Below, in pieces: positions 27,134 through 37,867 of a stretch of 64,000 bases of DNA. The notes beneath the pieces are model-generated. The model did not search any database. It had not been told where the DNA came from and worked only from the letters and a program-made list of their open reading frames with translations. Numbering within the stretch: position 1 is the first letter of the stretch; each line of letters opens with the position of its first letter. The position numbers and the translations under genes were made by a program. The DNA is taken from positions 2,914,001-2,978,000 of the forward strand of contig NZ_JAUSYL010000001.1 of assembly GCF_030816895.1 (NCBI RefSeq). The letters are read 5' to 3'. Source of the stretch: Clavibacter sp. B3I6. Its GTDB lineage: Bacteria > Actinomycetota > Actinomycetes > Actinomycetales > Microbacteriaceae.

Positions 27134-27157
27134 CGCCCCGACGGATCCGTCGGGGCG
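27134..27157 (-). promoter_or_regulatory. 24-bp perfect palindrome in the greA leader
   Basis: CGCCCCGACGGA followed by its exact complement, spanning 27134-27157. It would sit at the very 5' end of the greA mRNA if transcription starts from the TAGAGT (complement of 27166-27171), or act as a terminator for the upstream DUF4307 gene. The hexamer overlaps the DUF4307 stop codon. Confidence 0.55.
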
Positions 27158-27168
27158 AATCCCCCACT

Positions 27169-27651
27169 CTAGGCGGGCCAGCAGCTGTGGATCAACCCGG
27201 TCACCGCGGGGCCGGTGGTGCGGAGGCGCACCGTCTCGCTGCGCTCGAAGCCGTCCATGGCGGGGAGCTCGACGACCTCCCAGCCGACGATGGAGCGCTG
27301 CTCGTCCTGCGCCTGCACCGCGCAGAAGGCCTCGGTGCCGGCCGGCATGACGACGGAGAACGTGACGTCGATGGTGCGGTCGTCGACGATGTCGAACGCG
27401 CGGTCGGTGGCGTCGATGGATCCCGAGGCCTGGTCGATCCCGGCCCACAGCACCCACGCGCCGAACACCACGGCGACGAGCCCGCCGGCGACCCCGTAGA
27501 GCCAGCGCTGGCGGATGCGCGCGGGCCTCGTGCGGCCGTACCGCTCGTCGAGCGCGGCACTGGAGCGGGGCGCGGGGACCCGGTGCTCGACGGTTTCGTC
27601 GTCGTCCCCGAGGGGGCCGGCGGGGACGGGGGAGCGGGACTCGGTCGTCAC
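27169..27651 (-). CDS. DUF4307 family membrane protein
   Basis: A 160-residue protein with a cytosolic N-terminus, one span (YGVAGGLVAVVFGAWVLWAG) and an extracytoplasmic beta-rich domain that carries two cysteines (AFCAVQAQDEQRSIVGW and the final HSCWPA), which could form a disulfide. It matches DUF4307 proteins, which lie between greA and mca in many actinobacteria (Rv1081c position). GTG 27651 was chosen because GGAGGAG lies six bases upstream (complement of 27657-27663). Divergent from mca. Function unknown; the link with mca may point to the thiol or envelope physiology of these bacteria. Confidence 0.82.
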   Translation of the reverse strand: MTTESRSPVPAGPLGDDDETVEHRVPAPRSSAALDERYGRTRPARIRQRWLYGVAGGLVAVVFGAWVLWAGIDQASGSIDATDRAFDIVDDRTIDVTFSVVMPAGTEAFCAVQAQDEQRSIVGWEVVELPAMDGFERSETVRLRTTGPAVTGLIHSCWPA

Positions 27652-27693
27652 GGCAACTCCTCCACACGCACCTTGTACTCTGGGGATCCAGAC

Positions 27694-27699
27694 TACCTT
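27694..27699 (+). promoter_or_regulatory. -10 element for mca
   Basis: TACCTT; a short leader of about 12 bases would include GGAG at 27710-27713 ahead of GTG 27718. Confidence 0.35.
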
Positions 27700-27717
27700 C
27701 CCCACCCTTGGAGCCCC

Positions 27718-28605
27718 GTGACCCTGCGCCTCATGGCCGTGCATGCCCACCCCGACGACGAGTCGAGCAAGGGCGCCGCGACGTACACCCGCTACACGCA
27801 GGAGGGCGCCGAGGTCATGGTCGTCAGCTGCACGGGCGGCGAGGCGGGGGACATCCTCAACGAGGGCCTCGCCGAGCGCGCGATGGCCGAGCGCGACCTC
27901 CCCGGGCTCCGCCGCATCGAGATGGCGCGGGCGCAGGCCGTCATGGGCGTCCAGCACCGCTGGCTCGGGTACGTCGACTCCGGCATGGCCCGCGAGGACG
28001 GCTCGCTGCCGCCCGCGAGCTTCGCGAGCATCCCGGTGGAGGTGTCGGCCGAGCCGCTCATCCGCCTCGTGCGCGCCTTCCGCCCGCACGTCCTCGTGGC
28101 GTACGACGAGAACGGCGGCTACCCGCACCCCGACCACATCCAGGCGCACGTGATCGCGATGGAGGCGTGGCGCGAGTCCGGCGTCGCGGGCTCGTACCCC
28201 GACGCGGGCGAGCCGTGGGAGGTCTCCAAGCTCTACTTCGACCGGATCTTCAACGGCGCCAAGCTCCGCGCCGTGCGCGAGCACCTGGTCGCCGACGACG
28301 CGGCGCCCGAGATGCTCGAGGCCGTCGACGAGATGCTCGGCTGGATGGGCGACCGCCCCGACCTCGCGACCACGCACGTGCACGTGGCCGACCACTTCGA
28401 GGCCCGCGACCGCGCGCTCCTCTCGCACGCGAGCCAGGTCGCCCCCGACAGCACGTTCTTCCGCTGGCCGCGCGACCTGCAGCAGCGGGCGTGGCCGTTC
28501 GAGGACTTCCAGCTCGTGGAGTCGCGCGTCGACGCGCCGGACGAGGAGCAGGACCTCTTCGCCGGCATCGCGGACGACGCCGAGGACCGGGCGGCGCGCG
28601 CGTGA
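27718..28605 (+). CDS. mca: Mycothiol S-conjugate amidase
   Basis: A 295-residue zinc amidase that cleaves mycothiol-toxin conjugates, releasing the acetylcysteine conjugate for export. Seen: the zinc motif AVHAHPDDESSKGAAT near the N-terminus, HPDHIQAHV around residue 140 giving the third histidine, and SCTGGEAGDILN. These fit the MshB/Mca PIG-L-like family. Length and the neighbours greA, DUF4307 and a small membrane protein favour Mca over MshB. Presence of this gene implies that the organism makes mycothiol. The GTG start is preceded by GGAG. The last codons overlap the following small gene. Confidence 0.92.
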   Translation: MTLRLMAVHAHPDDESSKGAATYTRYTQEGAEVMVVSCTGGEAGDILNEGLAERAMAERDLPGLRRIEMARAQAVMGVQHRWLGYVDSGMAREDGSLPPASFASIPVEVSAEPLIRLVRAFRPHVLVAYDENGGYPHPDHIQAHVIAMEAWRESGVAGSYPDAGEPWEVSKLYFDRIFNGAKLRAVREHLVADDAAPEMLEAVDEMLGWMGDRPDLATTHVHVADHFEARDRALLSHASQVAPDSTFFRWPRDLQQRAWPFEDFQLVESRVDAPDEEQDLFAGIADDAEDRAARA

Positions 28606-28946
28606 TGGGCGCGGACCTCGCCCTGCGCCTGGCCGCCGCGGTCACCACGCCGAGCCCGACGCCGACCGCCGAGTTCGACCCGGACACCGTCTCGCCCGGG
28701 CCCCTGGGCTTCATCGCGATCTTCTTCGTGGCCGTCATGGTGCTGCTGCTCATGGTCGACATGACCCGCCGGATCCGCCGCACGCGCTACCGCGAGGAGA
28801 TCCGGAGCCGGCTCGAGGCGGAGAAGCTCGAGGCCGACCTCGCGCGCGACGCGGCACCCGAGCGCGGCCGCCCTACCGGGCCCGCGGACCCCGCGTCCGG
28901 CGCCGACGCCGCGCCGGACGACCCCGCCGCTCCGCCGCGCGCCTGA
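28605..28946 (+). CDS. Small single-span membrane protein downstream of mca
   Basis: 113 residues. A short N-terminal stretch with Pro/Thr (TTPSPTPTAEFDPDTVSPG), one membrane helix (GFIAIFFVAVMVLLLMVDM), then a strongly charged coiled-coil-like helix (RRIRRTRYREEIRSRLEAEKL) and a Pro/Ala tail. A short membrane protein at this place (Rv1083 position) is conserved in actinobacteria. ATG 28605 overlaps the mca stop by one base; the GTG at 28602 is in frame too. Probably coupled to mca; role unknown. Confidence 0.75.
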   Translation: MGADLALRLAAAVTTPSPTPTAEFDPDTVSPGPLGFIAIFFVAVMVLLLMVDMTRRIRRTRYREEIRSRLEAEKLEADLARDAAPERGRPTGPADPASGADAAPDDPAAPPRA

Positions 28947-28998
28947 CCACCACCGCGCGCCTGACGCCGGCGCGCGCGCCGCGCCCCGCGGTCGCCGG

Positions 28999-29766
28999 TC
29001 ATAGGACGGGCGGGTGCGTCGCCACCAGGAGGATCCCCGTCCAGTGGCAGAGGAACGCCACGAGCGTGAACGCGTGGAAGATCTCGTGGAAGCCGAAGCG
29101 GCCGGGCCAGGGGTTCGGCCGCTTGAGCGCGTAGACCACCGCGCCGACCGTGTAGGCGAGGCCGCCCGCGAGGATCAGCGTCATCATCGCCGCGTCGGCG
29201 CGGAAGAAGTCGACGATGAACACGAGCGACGCGTAGCCGAGCACCAGGTACAGGAGCACGTAGAGCCAGCGCGGGGCGCCGATCCACAGCACCCGGAACA
29301 GGACGCCGAGCGCGGCTCCCGACCACACGAGCCAGAGCAGCAGCACCGACTTCCCGTGCGGCAGCGCCAGCACGGTGATGGGCGTGTACGAGCCCGCGAT
29401 GAGCAGGAAGATGTTGGCGTGGTCCATCCTCTTGAGGAGGACCTTCGTGCGCGGCGACCAGTCGAACCGGTGGTAGACCGCGGAGACGCCGAACAGCAGC
29501 AGCGACGACGCCACGAACACGGCGCACGCGATGCGGGCGGCCGTGCCCTCGGCGGCCGCGATGAGCACGATCCCCAGCACGAGCGCCACGGGCGTCATGC
29601 CCGCGTGCAGCCAGCCCCGCCAGGTGGGGCGCGGCTCGGGGCCGACGTCCTGCGCGTCCTCGACGAGCGGAAGGTGCGGGCCCGGCGCGGCGGCCTCGGC
29701 ACCGGCGTCCGCGCGGTCGTCCTCCGGGGTGCCGAGCGGTCCGGGGGACGAGGCGGCGGGCGTCAT
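28999..29766 (-). CDS. Hemolysin III family (PAQR-type) membrane protein
   Basis: A 255-residue protein with seven predicted helices. Seen: the family histidines and acids in SAVYHRFDWSPRTKVLLKR, MDHANIFLLIAGSYTPI and GFHEIFHAFTLVAFLCHW, arranged as in PAQR/TrhA proteins where they form a zinc site in the membrane. Bacterial members affect membrane energetics and lipid homeostasis; true hemolytic activity should not be assumed. An N-terminal cytosolic extension of about 45 residues is low in complexity. Convergent with the mca operon and divergent from the prenyltransferase gene, as in mycobacteria (Rv1085c). Confidence 0.88.
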   Translation of the reverse strand: MTPAASSPGPLGTPEDDRADAGAEAAAPGPHLPLVEDAQDVGPEPRPTWRGWLHAGMTPVALVLGIVLIAAAEGTAARIACAVFVASSLLLFGVSAVYHRFDWSPRTKVLLKRMDHANIFLLIAGSYTPITVLALPHGKSVLLLWLVWSGAALGVLFRVLWIGAPRWLYVLLYLVLGYASLVFIVDFFRADAAMMTLILAGGLAYTVGAVVYALKRPNPWPGRFGFHEIFHAFTLVAFLCHWTGILLVATHPPVL

Positions 29767-29778
29767 CCTGCGAGTGTA
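29767..29778 (-). promoter_or_regulatory. Leaderless promoter for the hemolysin III family gene
   Basis: TACACT (complement of 29773-29778) with six bases to ATG 29766. Confidence 0.55.
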
Positions 29779-29834
29779 GGACAGCCGCGGCGACGTCCAC
29801 CGGCCGGGCGATCCGGTGCCCTGGGCGAGTGGGC

Positions 29835-29846
29835 TAGCGTGGGATG
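29835..29846 (+). promoter_or_regulatory. Leaderless promoter for the prenyltransferase gene
   Basis: TAGCGT at 29835-29840; six bases later is GTG 29847, whereas the ATG at 29844 is only three bases away. The spacing therefore decides for the GTG. Confidence 0.5.
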
Positions 29847-30632
29847 GTGCGAGAGAAGCCGATCCGACCGTGGCGCGGTCTGCTCTACCGGGCGTACCAG
29901 AAGCGCATCCGCCGCGGCCTCGACCGGAACGCGCTGCCGCACCACATCGCGATGATCCTCGACGGCAACCGCCGCTGGGCCCGCCAGCTCGGACTCGAGT
30001 CCGCGGCCCACGGGCACCGCGCCGGCGCAGCCAAGTTCCTCGAGTTCCTCGAGTGGTGCGACGACCTCGACATCAAGGTCACGACCCTCTACCTGCTCTC
30101 CACGGACAACCTCACGGGCCGCGGCAGCGCCGAGCTCACCGCGCTCATCGACATCATCGGGGAGCTCGCCGAGGACCTCTCCCGCCACCGCGACTGGCGC
30201 GTCAAGCACGTGGGATCCGACGAGGGCCTGCCGCCCGAGCTCATCGCGCGGCTCGACGCGTCCGAGGAGCGGTCGAAGGGCAACACGGGGCTGCACATCA
30301 ACCTCGCGGTCGGCTACGGCGGGCGCACCGAGATCGCCGACGCCATGCGCAGCATCGTGCAGGCGCACCACCTCGCGGGCGGCACGCTCGAGGACCTCGC
30401 GGCCCTCCTCACCCCCGACCTCATCGGCGAGCACCTCTACACGGGCGGCCAGCCCGACCCCGACCTCGTGATCCGCACCTCGGGCGAGCAGCGCATCAGC
30501 GACTTCATGCTGTGGCAGTCGGCGCACAGCGAGCTCTACTTCATGGAGGCGCTGGGTCCGGACCTCCGCGAGGTCGACTTCCTCCGCGCCCTCCGCGACT
30601 ACTCCTCCCGCCAGCGCCGCTTCGGCTCCTGA
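29847..30632 (+). CDS. cis-Prenyl diphosphate synthase (isoprenyl transferase)
   Basis: A 261-residue enzyme of the UppS/Z-FPP synthase family, condensing isopentenyl diphosphate in cis. Seen: the catalytic start HIAMILDGNRRWARQ, ESAAHGHRAGA, LYLLSTDNL, the central NLAVGYGGRTEI and the closing PDLVIRTSGEQRISDFMLW with the conserved RTSGExR. It occupies the position of Rv1086, a short-chain (Z,E)-farnesyl diphosphate synthase in M. tuberculosis, so the product could be short-chain or C50/C55 lipid carrier; chain length cannot be read by eye. GTG 29847 preferred over ATG 29844 on promoter spacing. Confidence 0.9.
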   Translation: MREKPIRPWRGLLYRAYQKRIRRGLDRNALPHHIAMILDGNRRWARQLGLESAAHGHRAGAAKFLEFLEWCDDLDIKVTTLYLLSTDNLTGRGSAELTALIDIIGELAEDLSRHRDWRVKHVGSDEGLPPELIARLDASEERSKGNTGLHINLAVGYGGRTEIADAMRSIVQAHHLAGGTLEDLAALLTPDLIGEHLYTGGQPDPDLVIRTSGEQRISDFMLWQSAHSELYFMEALGPDLREVDFLRALRDYSSRQRRFGS

Positions 30633-30842
30633 CGCGCGCGGCCGGGGTCGCCGCTCCCGGGCAAGAGTTAATGTCCCTGACACATCGGCTCGCGCGTGGC
30701 ACTGGTCACCGGGTGGGGAGGCGACGTAGGTTCCACTCATCGGGCATGGCGCCCGATCGAGAGGGCCGCAGGACCGCTTCTCGTCACCGTGGCCCGCTCG
30801 CCGTCAGGTTCCGAGCGCGAACGCTCGGGGATGGAGTGGCCC

Positions 30843-32198
30843 GTGGCCCCGATGGACAGCCGCAGCAGCACCGCACGACGCGCGAGCCGGGGGGAGGGGA
30901 CGCCGCAGGCCGAGCGCACGTACGTGCTCGACACCTCCGTCCTCCTGTCCGACCCGCGTGCGCTCTTCCGCTTCGCCGAGCACGCGGTGGTGATCCCGGT
31001 CATCGTGATCACCGAGCTCGAGTCGAAGCGGAACGACCCGGAGATCGGCTACTTCGCCCGCCAGGCGCTCCGCCTCCTCGACCAGCTCCGCGAGGAGCAC
31101 GAGCGGCTCGACTTCCCCATCGAGGTCGGCGACGCGGGCGGCACGCTCCGTGTGGAGCTCAACCACTCGAGCATGGCGGCGCTCCCCAACGGCCTGCAGC
31201 TCGGCGACAACGACTCGCGGATCCTCGCGGTCGCCCTCAACCTCTCCACCGAGGGCCTCGCCGTCACGGTCGTCTCGAAGGACATGCCGCTCCGCGTGAA
31301 GGCCGCCTCCATCGGCCTCGCGGCGGAGGAGTACCGCGCCGAGCTCGCGGTCGACAGCGGCTGGACCGGCATGGCCGACGTCACGCTCTCCAGCGACCAG
31401 ATGGCCGGCCTCTACGAGAGCGAGACGCTGCAGACCCGGGCCGTGCAGGACCTGCCCGTCAACACGGGCGTCGTGCTGCACTCCGACCGCGGATCCGCGC
31501 TCGGCCGCGTCGTCCGCCGGGGCACCGTGTCCCTGGTGCGCGGCGACCGCGAGGTGTTCGGCCTCAAGGGCCGCTCGGCCGAGCAGCGGCTCGCGATCGA
31601 CCTGCTCCTCGACCGCGAGGTGGGGATCGTCTCCCTCGGCGGCAGCGCCGGGACCGGCAAGTCGGCGCTCGCGCTCTGCGCCGCGCTCGAGGCGGTGCTG
31701 GAGAAGCAGCAGCACCGCAAGATCATGGTGTTCCGGCCGCTGTACGCGGTGGGCGGCCAGGAGCTCGGCTACCTGCCGGGCGACGCCGCGGAGAAGATGA
31801 ACCCGTGGGCGCAGGCCGTGTTCGACACCCTGGGCTCGGTCGTCTCCCAGAACGTCATGGACGAGGTGGTGGAGCGCGGGATCCTCGAGGTGCTGCCGCT
31901 CACCCACATCCGCGGGCGCTCGCTGCACGACGCGTTCGTGATCGTCGACGAGGCGCAGTCGCTCGAGCGGAACGTGCTGCTCACGGTGCTCAGCCGCATC
32001 GGCCAGAACTCCCGCGTGGTGCTCACCCACGACGTCGCGCAGCGCGACAACCTGCGCGTCGGCCGGCACGACGGCGTCGCGAGCGTGATCGAGACGCTCA
32101 AGGGCCACGAGCTGTTCGGCCACATCACGCTCACCCGCTCGGAGCGGAGCGCGATCGCGGCCCTCGTCACGGGGCTGCTCGACGGCGACCCCGTGTGA
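30843..32198 (+). CDS. phoH2: PIN-PhoH family RNA helicase/nuclease (PhoH2-like)
   Basis: About 451 residues. An N-terminal PIN nuclease domain has the acidic site [26 protein letters not shown] and [12 protein letters not shown]; it is joined to a C-terminal PhoH ATPase with Walker [15 protein letters not shown], Walker [15 protein letters not shown] and [13 protein letters not shown]-PhoH proteins of mycobacteria unwind and cut RNA. The start is uncertain: GTG 30843 has GGAG six bases upstream; ATG 30852 and ATG 30831 are in frame. The gap 30633-30842 has no gene. Its neighbour fumC converges, as in M. tuberculosis. Confidence 0.88.
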   Translation: MAPMDSRSSTARRASRGEGTPQAERTYVLDTSVLLSDPRALFRFAEHAVVIPVIVITELESKRNDPEIGYFARQALRLLDQLREEHERLDFPIEVGDAGGTLRVELNHSSMAALPNGLQLGDNDSRILAVALNLSTEGLAVTVVSKDMPLRVKAASIGLAAEEYRAELAVDSGWTGMADVTLSSDQMAGLYESETLQTRAVQDLPVNTGVVLHSDRGSALGRVVRRGTVSLVRGDREVFGLKGRSAEQRLAIDLLLDREVGIVSLGGSAGTGKSALALCAALEAVLEKQQHRKIMVFRPLYAVGGQELGYLPGDAAEKMNPWAQAVFDTLGSVVSQNVMDEVVERGILEVLPLTHIRGRSLHDAFVIVDEAQSLERNVLLTVLSRIGQNSRVVLTHDVAQRDNLRVGRHDGVASVIETLKGHELFGHITLTRSERSAIAALVTGLLDGDPV

Positions 32199-32220
32199 TC
32201 CGCGCCCTCCCCGGCATGAC

Positions 32221-32256
32221 GACGGGCGCCGGTCCCCGCGGGGACCGGCGCCCGTC
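32221..32256. terminator. Bidirectional terminator between phoH and fumC
   Basis: Stem GACGGGCGCCGGTCCC (16 bp, perfect) with loop CGCG between converging genes. Confidence 0.75.
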
Positions 32257-32286
32257 GGCGTCCGTGGTGCGTCGTGCGGTGCGGGA

Positions 32287-33714
<1,428 letters not shown>

Positions 33715-33795
33715 GCTGTTTCTCTCTCCTTCGGGATGGTGATGCACCCGGGCCGCGGGGGCCGCGGGGGTGGGCGGGTCAGCGCGGACGGCCCT

Positions 33796-34443
33796 CTAGC
33801 GAGGGATGTCGCCCACGATGACGTCGGGCACCGCGGTGCCCTCGAGGAGCTTGTAGTTGGCGCCGACGATGGCCAGGCTACCGGCCGCCACGAGGTCGGA
33901 GATCATCTCGGACGCCTCCAGGAGATGCGTCACGGTGTCGCGCAGGTGCTCGCGGCCGACCTCGCCCGCGTCGACCTCGGACGGCACGACGGGGTCGCCC
34001 GCGACGCGGCGGACGGCCGGCTCGATGGGCGCGATGAGGCGCGCGATGTGCGGCGGCAGAGCCTCCGCGTCGGGGGCCGCGCTCTCGATGGCGGCGCGCA
34101 CGGCACCGCACTCGTCGTGGCCGAGCACGACGATGAGCGGGACGCCCAGCACGGCGACGGCGTACTCGAGGCTGCCGAGCACGGAGTCGGAGATGATCTG
34201 GCCGGCGTTCCGCACCACGAAGAGGTCGCCGAGCCCCTTGTCGAAGATGATCTCGGCCGCGAGTCGCGAGTCGCTGCAGCCGAACAGCGCGGCGGTCGGG
34301 CGCTGGACGTGCGCGAGGGCGGCGCGGCGCTCGACGTCCTGCCGCGGGTGCCGGGGCGCGCCGGCGACGAAGCGGGCGTTGCCCTCCATCATCTCGGCCC
34401 AGACCTCGGCGGGCGCCTGCACGGCCTCGTCCTGATCGGTCAT
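33796..34443 (-). CDS. Beta-class carbonic anhydrase
   Basis: A 215-residue zinc enzyme hydrating CO2 to bicarbonate. Seen: the zinc/catalytic pair ALFGCSDSRL (Cys and the Asp-Arg dyad) and VVLGHDECGAV (His and Cys ligands), with FVVRNAGQIISDSVLGSLEYAV between them, as in the beta class. ATG 34443 overlaps the DUF4245 stop by four bases, so it is translationally coupled. Bicarbonate would feed carboxylases; its place beside fumC is conserved in related actinobacteria. Confidence 0.93.
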   Translation of the reverse strand: MTDQDEAVQAPAEVWAEMMEGNARFVAGAPRHPRQDVERRAALAHVQRPTAALFGCSDSRLAAEIIFDKGLGDLFVVRNAGQIISDSVLGSLEYAVAVLGVPLIVVLGHDECGAVRAAIESAAPDAEALPPHIARLIAPIEPAVRRVAGDPVVPSEVDAGEVGREHLRDTVTHLLEASEMISDLVAAGSLAIVGANYKLLEGTAVPDVIVGDIPR

Positions 34444-35159
34444 CCCTCGATCCCCTCTCCGGGTGCGGTGGTGCTGGTCGTGCCGTCGGTGGTCGAGGGG
34501 GCGGACGTCGGCGCGGTGCCCGTCGCCGGGCCGCGCGCGGCGGCGACGGCGTCGATCGCGGTGCGCAGCTCGTTCGCGTCGGCCGTGCCGTAGACCGCGT
34601 AGGTGCTGTCGCCGTCGACGGCGCTCGCCGCGAGCACGACGTTGCCCGGGTCGTCGGCGCCGCTGTTGTCGTACAGGGTCCACTCGAGGCCGCCGATCTC
34701 CTCGGAGCTCACCTCGGGGGCGGACTGCAGCGTCTCGTCGAGCCAGGTGGGGTTCGCGTCGATGCCCTGCGAGATCCCGACGTAGCGGTTGCTCGGCGTG
34801 ATGAGGCCGATGTACCAGACGGCCACGCCGTCGCGGCCGGCCGGGCGGATCTCCGCGTCGTTGCTCTTCCACGCGGTCGGCAGCTCCGGCACGACGAGCG
34901 TCTCCGGGAAGCCGCCCTGCGCCTCGGCCGCGGCGGCGGCGTAGTCGACGTCGGGGAGGATCGTGGTGTTCGAGCGCGGCACGATGGCGACGATGACGGC
35001 GACGGTCGCGACCGTCACGATCAGCGAGTACAGCAGGTTCCGGAAGGTCTGCTTGGCGCGGTGCCGGCGGGAGTCGGCGGCCTTGCGGGCGGCGGTTTCC
35101 TCGGGCGTCTCGGGCCGGCCGAGCTCGGCGACGACGTTCGGGGTGCGGGGCTTCGCCAC
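34440..35159 (-). CDS. DUF4245 family membrane-anchored protein
   Basis: A 239-residue protein. A cytosolic basic stretch (AADSRRHRAKQTFRN) precedes one span (LLYSLIVTVATVAVIVAIV); the rest is extracytoplasmic with VPELPTAWKSNDAEIRPAG, WYIGLITPSNRYVGISQG and WTLYDNSG, the recognisable DUF4245 pattern. The C-terminus is a Thr/Ser/Pro tail. GTG 35159 overlaps the xseB stop by four bases. It is nearly always found next to xseAB in actinobacteria; no function is known. Confidence 0.83.
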   Translation of the reverse strand: MAKPRTPNVVAELGRPETPEETAARKAADSRRHRAKQTFRNLLYSLIVTVATVAVIVAIVPRSNTTILPDVDYAAAAAEAQGGFPETLVVPELPTAWKSNDAEIRPAGRDGVAVWYIGLITPSNRYVGISQGIDANPTWLDETLQSAPEVSSEEIGGLEWTLYDNSGADDPGNVVLAASAVDGDSTYAVYGTADANELRTAIDAVAAARGPATGTAPTSAPSTTDGTTSTTAPGEGIEG

Positions 35160-35161
35160 GG

Positions 35162-35404
35162 TCAGCGGGCGTCGGACGCGGTGGTGCGCGCGGCGTCGAG
35201 CCGCGCCTTGGCGCCGAGCAGCCACTCCTCGCAGCGGGCCGCGAGGGCCTCGCCGCGCTCCCACAGGGCGATCGACTCCTCGAGCGTGGAGGCGCCCTGC
35301 TCGAGGTCGTTCACGACGCGGACGAGCGCGTCGCGCGCCTCCTCGTAGCTGAGCGCGGAGACGTCGGGCAGGCGGGCACCGGTGTCGGCGGGGCTGGTGG
35401 GCAT
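35162..35404 (-). CDS. xseB: Exodeoxyribonuclease VII small subunit
   Basis: 80 residues, the normal size. The single conserved helix hairpin is present: [40 protein letters not shown], then a basic C-terminal helix. It forms the multi-copy subunit of the ATP-independent single-strand nuclease with XseA encoded just upstream (10-base gap). Confidence 0.93.
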   Translation of the reverse strand: MPTSPADTGARLPDVSALSYEEARDALVRVVNDLEQGASTLEESIALWERGEALAARCEEWLLGAKARLDAARTTASDAR

Positions 35405-35417
35405 GGGGGAGATCCTA
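35405..35417 (-). promoter_or_regulatory. Possible leaderless promoter for xseB
   Basis: TAGGAT (complement of 35412-35417) lies across the xseA stop codon, seven bases before the xseB ATG. It may allow extra xseB transcription, which would suit the excess of small subunits in the enzyme. Confidence 0.4.
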
Positions 35418-36731
35418 GCTTCCGGCGTCGGGCGCGGGCCGGGCGTCGCGGGCGGGGGAGGCGGGCAGCCGCGCAGCCGACGAGGGGATGTCGTCGGTGG
35501 GACCCGTGGAGGTGGCGCCGAGCGCGCCGGCGGCCAGGCGCAGCACGAGGCCCGCTCCGGCGGGGGCGTCGGCGGGGGCGCGGAGGGCGGATCCGTCGGC
35601 CGTCTGCACGATGGCGTAGCCGCGGTCGAGGACGTGCTGCGGCGAGAGGGCGCGCAGCTGCCGGGACAGCTCGCTCGTCCGCTGCACGCCGCGCTCGACG
35701 ACCCGGCCGGCGAGCTCCGCGGAGCGCGCGATGTAGCGGCCGAGCTCCTCGGCGCGCGAGTCGACGATCCACGCGGTGCTCGCGAGCACCGGTCGCGACC
35801 GCAGCTGCTCGATGCGGTCGATCTCGCCGCGCACCTGCGAGGTGAGGCGCATGCCGATGCGGGCGCGCGCCTGCTGCACGCGGGACAGCTCCTCCGAGAC
35901 GTCCGGGACGACGCGCTTCGCGGCATCCGTGGGGGTGGAGGCGCGGAGGTCGGCCACGTCGTCGAGGAGCGGACGGTCGGCCTCGTGCCCGATGGCGCTC
36001 ACGAGCGGCGTGCGGCACGCCGCGGCCGTGCGCACGAGCGTCTCGTCGCTGAAGACGAGCAGGTTCTGGAAGTCGCCGCCGCCGCGGGCGATGACGATGA
36101 CGTCGACCTCGGGATCCTCGTCGAGCACCCCGATGGCGCGCGTGACCTCGCCCGGCGCCCGGTCGCCCTGCACCGCGGTGTGCACGACGCGGAACCGCAC
36201 GCTCGGCCAGCGCAGCTGGGCGTTCCGGAGCACGTCCTTCTCGGCGTCCGAGTCCTTGCCCGTGATGAGGCCGATGCAGCCGGGCAGGAACGGCAGCCGG
36301 CGCTTGCGGTCGGCGTCGAAGAGGCCCTCGGCGCGGAGCGTCTGGCGCAGGCGCTCGAGGCGCTCGAGCAGGTCGCCGAGGCCGACGTGGCGCATCTCCA
36401 GCACCTGCATCGTGAGCGTCCCGCCCTTGACCCAGTAGTTCGGCTTGACGAGCGCGACGACGCGGGCGCCCTGGCCGAGGTCGTCGGGGATCTTCGCCCG
36501 CACCGACGACCAGACCGTGAAGCTGATGGTGGCGTCGACGTCGAGGTCCTTGAGCTTCCCGTAGACGTTGCCGCCGGATCCGCCCCACTGGGTGATCTCG
36601 CCCTCGACCCACGCGGTGCCGAGCCGGTCGATCCAGCCCTTGATCTTCCCCGACAGCACCGAGACGGGCCACGGGGCGTCGACCGTCGGGGCTTCCGCCG
36701 CGGGCATGGACACGGTGCGCGTCTCGCTCAT
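35415..36731 (-). CDS. xseA: Exodeoxyribonuclease VII large subunit
   Basis: A 438-residue catalytic subunit. The N-terminal OB fold ([40 protein letters not shown]) is followed by the nuclease core with [57 protein letters not shown] and [13 protein letters not shown]; GHExD and the DVIVxxRGGG motif are the family hallmarks. A coiled-coil C-terminal region binds XseB. ATG 36731 ([10 protein letters not shown]) fits better than the upstream ATG at 36767. Divergent from ispH with 44 bases between starts. Confidence 0.95.
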   Translation of the reverse strand: MSETRTVSMPAAEAPTVDAPWPVSVLSGKIKGWIDRLGTAWVEGEITQWGGSGGNVYGKLKDLDVDATISFTVWSSVRAKIPDDLGQGARVVALVKPNYWVKGGTLTMQVLEMRHVGLGDLLERLERLRQTLRAEGLFDADRKRRLPFLPGCIGLITGKDSDAEKDVLRNAQLRWPSVRFRVVHTAVQGDRAPGEVTRAIGVLDEDPEVDVIVIARGGGDFQNLLVFSDETLVRTAAACRTPLVSAIGHEADRPLLDDVADLRASTPTDAAKRVVPDVSEELSRVQQARARIGMRLTSQVRGEIDRIEQLRSRPVLASTAWIVDSRAEELGRYIARSAELAGRVVERGVQRTSELSRQLRALSPQHVLDRGYAIVQTADGSALRAPADAPAGAGLVLRLAAGALGATSTGPTDDIPSSAARLPASPARDARPAPDAGS

Positions 36732-36762
36732 GGTCCCCCACTCGGCGCCCAGCGCGGGCGCA

Positions 36763-36775
36763 TACAATTGAATAC
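36763..36775 (+). promoter_or_regulatory. Leaderless promoter for ispH
   Basis: TACAAT at 36763-36768, the best -10 match in the window, then seven bases and GTG 36776. The segment is AT-rich against its surroundings. Confidence 0.65.
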
Positions 36776-37867
36776 GTGACTACAGCGACCATTGACCAGC
36801 GACTCGTGGGAGCACCCGTCGTCAGCCTGTCGATGCCGCGGATGCCCGGCGTCCGCAACAGGCTCAAGGATAACCCGGTGGACGGCCCCAAGCGGGTCCT
36901 GCTCGCCGCTCCCCGCGGCTACTGCGCGGGCGTGGACCGCGCCGTCGTGGCGGTGGAGAAGGCGCTCGAGCGCTACGGCGCCCCCGTCTACGTGCGGAAG
37001 CAGATCGTCCACAACGTGCACGTCGTCTCGACCCTCGAGCGCATGGGCGCGGTCTTCGTGGAGGAGGTCGACGAGGTCCCCGAGGGCGCCCACGTCGTCT
37101 TCAGCGCCCACGGCGTCTCGCCGGCCGTGGTGCAGGGCGCGGCCGACCGCGGGCTCCAGGCCATCGACGCCACCTGCCCCCTCGTCACCAAGGTCCACCG
37201 CGAGGCCGTGCGCTTCGCGAAGGCCGACAAGCAGATCCTCCTCATCGGCCACGAGGGCCACGAGGAGGTCGAGGGCACCGCGGGCGAGGCGCCCGAGCAG
37301 ACCATCGTCGTGAACTCCCCGGAGCACGCCGACGTCATCGAGGTGAAGGACCCCGACAACCTCGTGTGGCTCTCGCAGACCACGCTCTCGGTCGACGAGA
37401 CGATGGAGACGGTCCGCCGCCTGCGCGTGCGCTTCCCGAACCTGCAGGACCCGCCGAGCGACGACATCTGCTACGCCACGCAGAACCGCCAGGTGGCCAT
37501 CAAGAAGGTCGCGGTCGACGCCGACCTCGTCATCGTCATCGGATCCGCCAACAGCTCCAACTCCGTCCGCCTCGTCGAGGTCGCGCTCGAGTACGGCGCG
37601 AAGGCGTCCTACCGGGTCGACTACGCGTCCGAGGTCAAGCAGGAGTGGCTCGACGGCGTGCAGACGGTCGGCGTCACGAGCGGCGCGTCCGTCCCCGAGG
37701 TCCTCGTGCAGGAGCTGCTCGACGACCTGGCCGACGCCGGCTACGGCGAGGTGACCGCGGTCGTCACGGCCGAGGAGGACCTCGTCTTCTCGCTGCCCAA
37801 GGAGCTGCGCAAGGACCAGTCCGGCAACACGGACTCCCGCGCCATCGGCGGGCGCACCCGCGCGTGA
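36776..37867 (+). CDS. ispH: 4-Hydroxy-3-methylbut-2-enyl diphosphate reductase
   Basis: The 4Fe-4S enzyme of the last step of the MEP isoprenoid pathway, giving IPP and DMAPP. It has 363 residues. Seen: the three cluster cysteines in [25 protein letters not shown] and [11 protein letters not shown], plus [28 protein letters not shown] and [14 protein letters not shown]. The N-terminus carries about 35 residues before the first motif. It provides precursors for the prenyltransferase at 29847 and for menaquinone. Its stop overlaps the next gene by four bases. Confidence 0.97.
   Translation: MTTATIDQRLVGAPVVSLSMPRMPGVRNRLKDNPVDGPKRVLLAAPRGYCAGVDRAVVAVEKALERYGAPVYVRKQIVHNVHVVSTLERMGAVFVEEVDEVPEGAHVVFSAHGVSPAVVQGAADRGLQAIDATCPLVTKVHREAVRFAKADKQILLIGHEGHEEVEGTAGEAPEQTIVVNSPEHADVIEVKDPDNLVWLSQTTLSVDETMETVRRLRVRFPNLQDPPSDDICYATQNRQVAIKKVAVDADLVIVIGSANSSNSVRLVEVALEYGAKASYRVDYASEVKQEWLDGVQTVGVTSGASVPEVLVQELLDDLADAGYGEVTAVVTAEEDLVFSLPKELRKDQSGNTDSRAIGGRTRA

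Noticed and set aside
36731..36767. Longer XseA start at 36767
   Set aside because: The extra residues are not typical of the family and would start within the ispH promoter; ATG 36731 begins a normal N-terminus.
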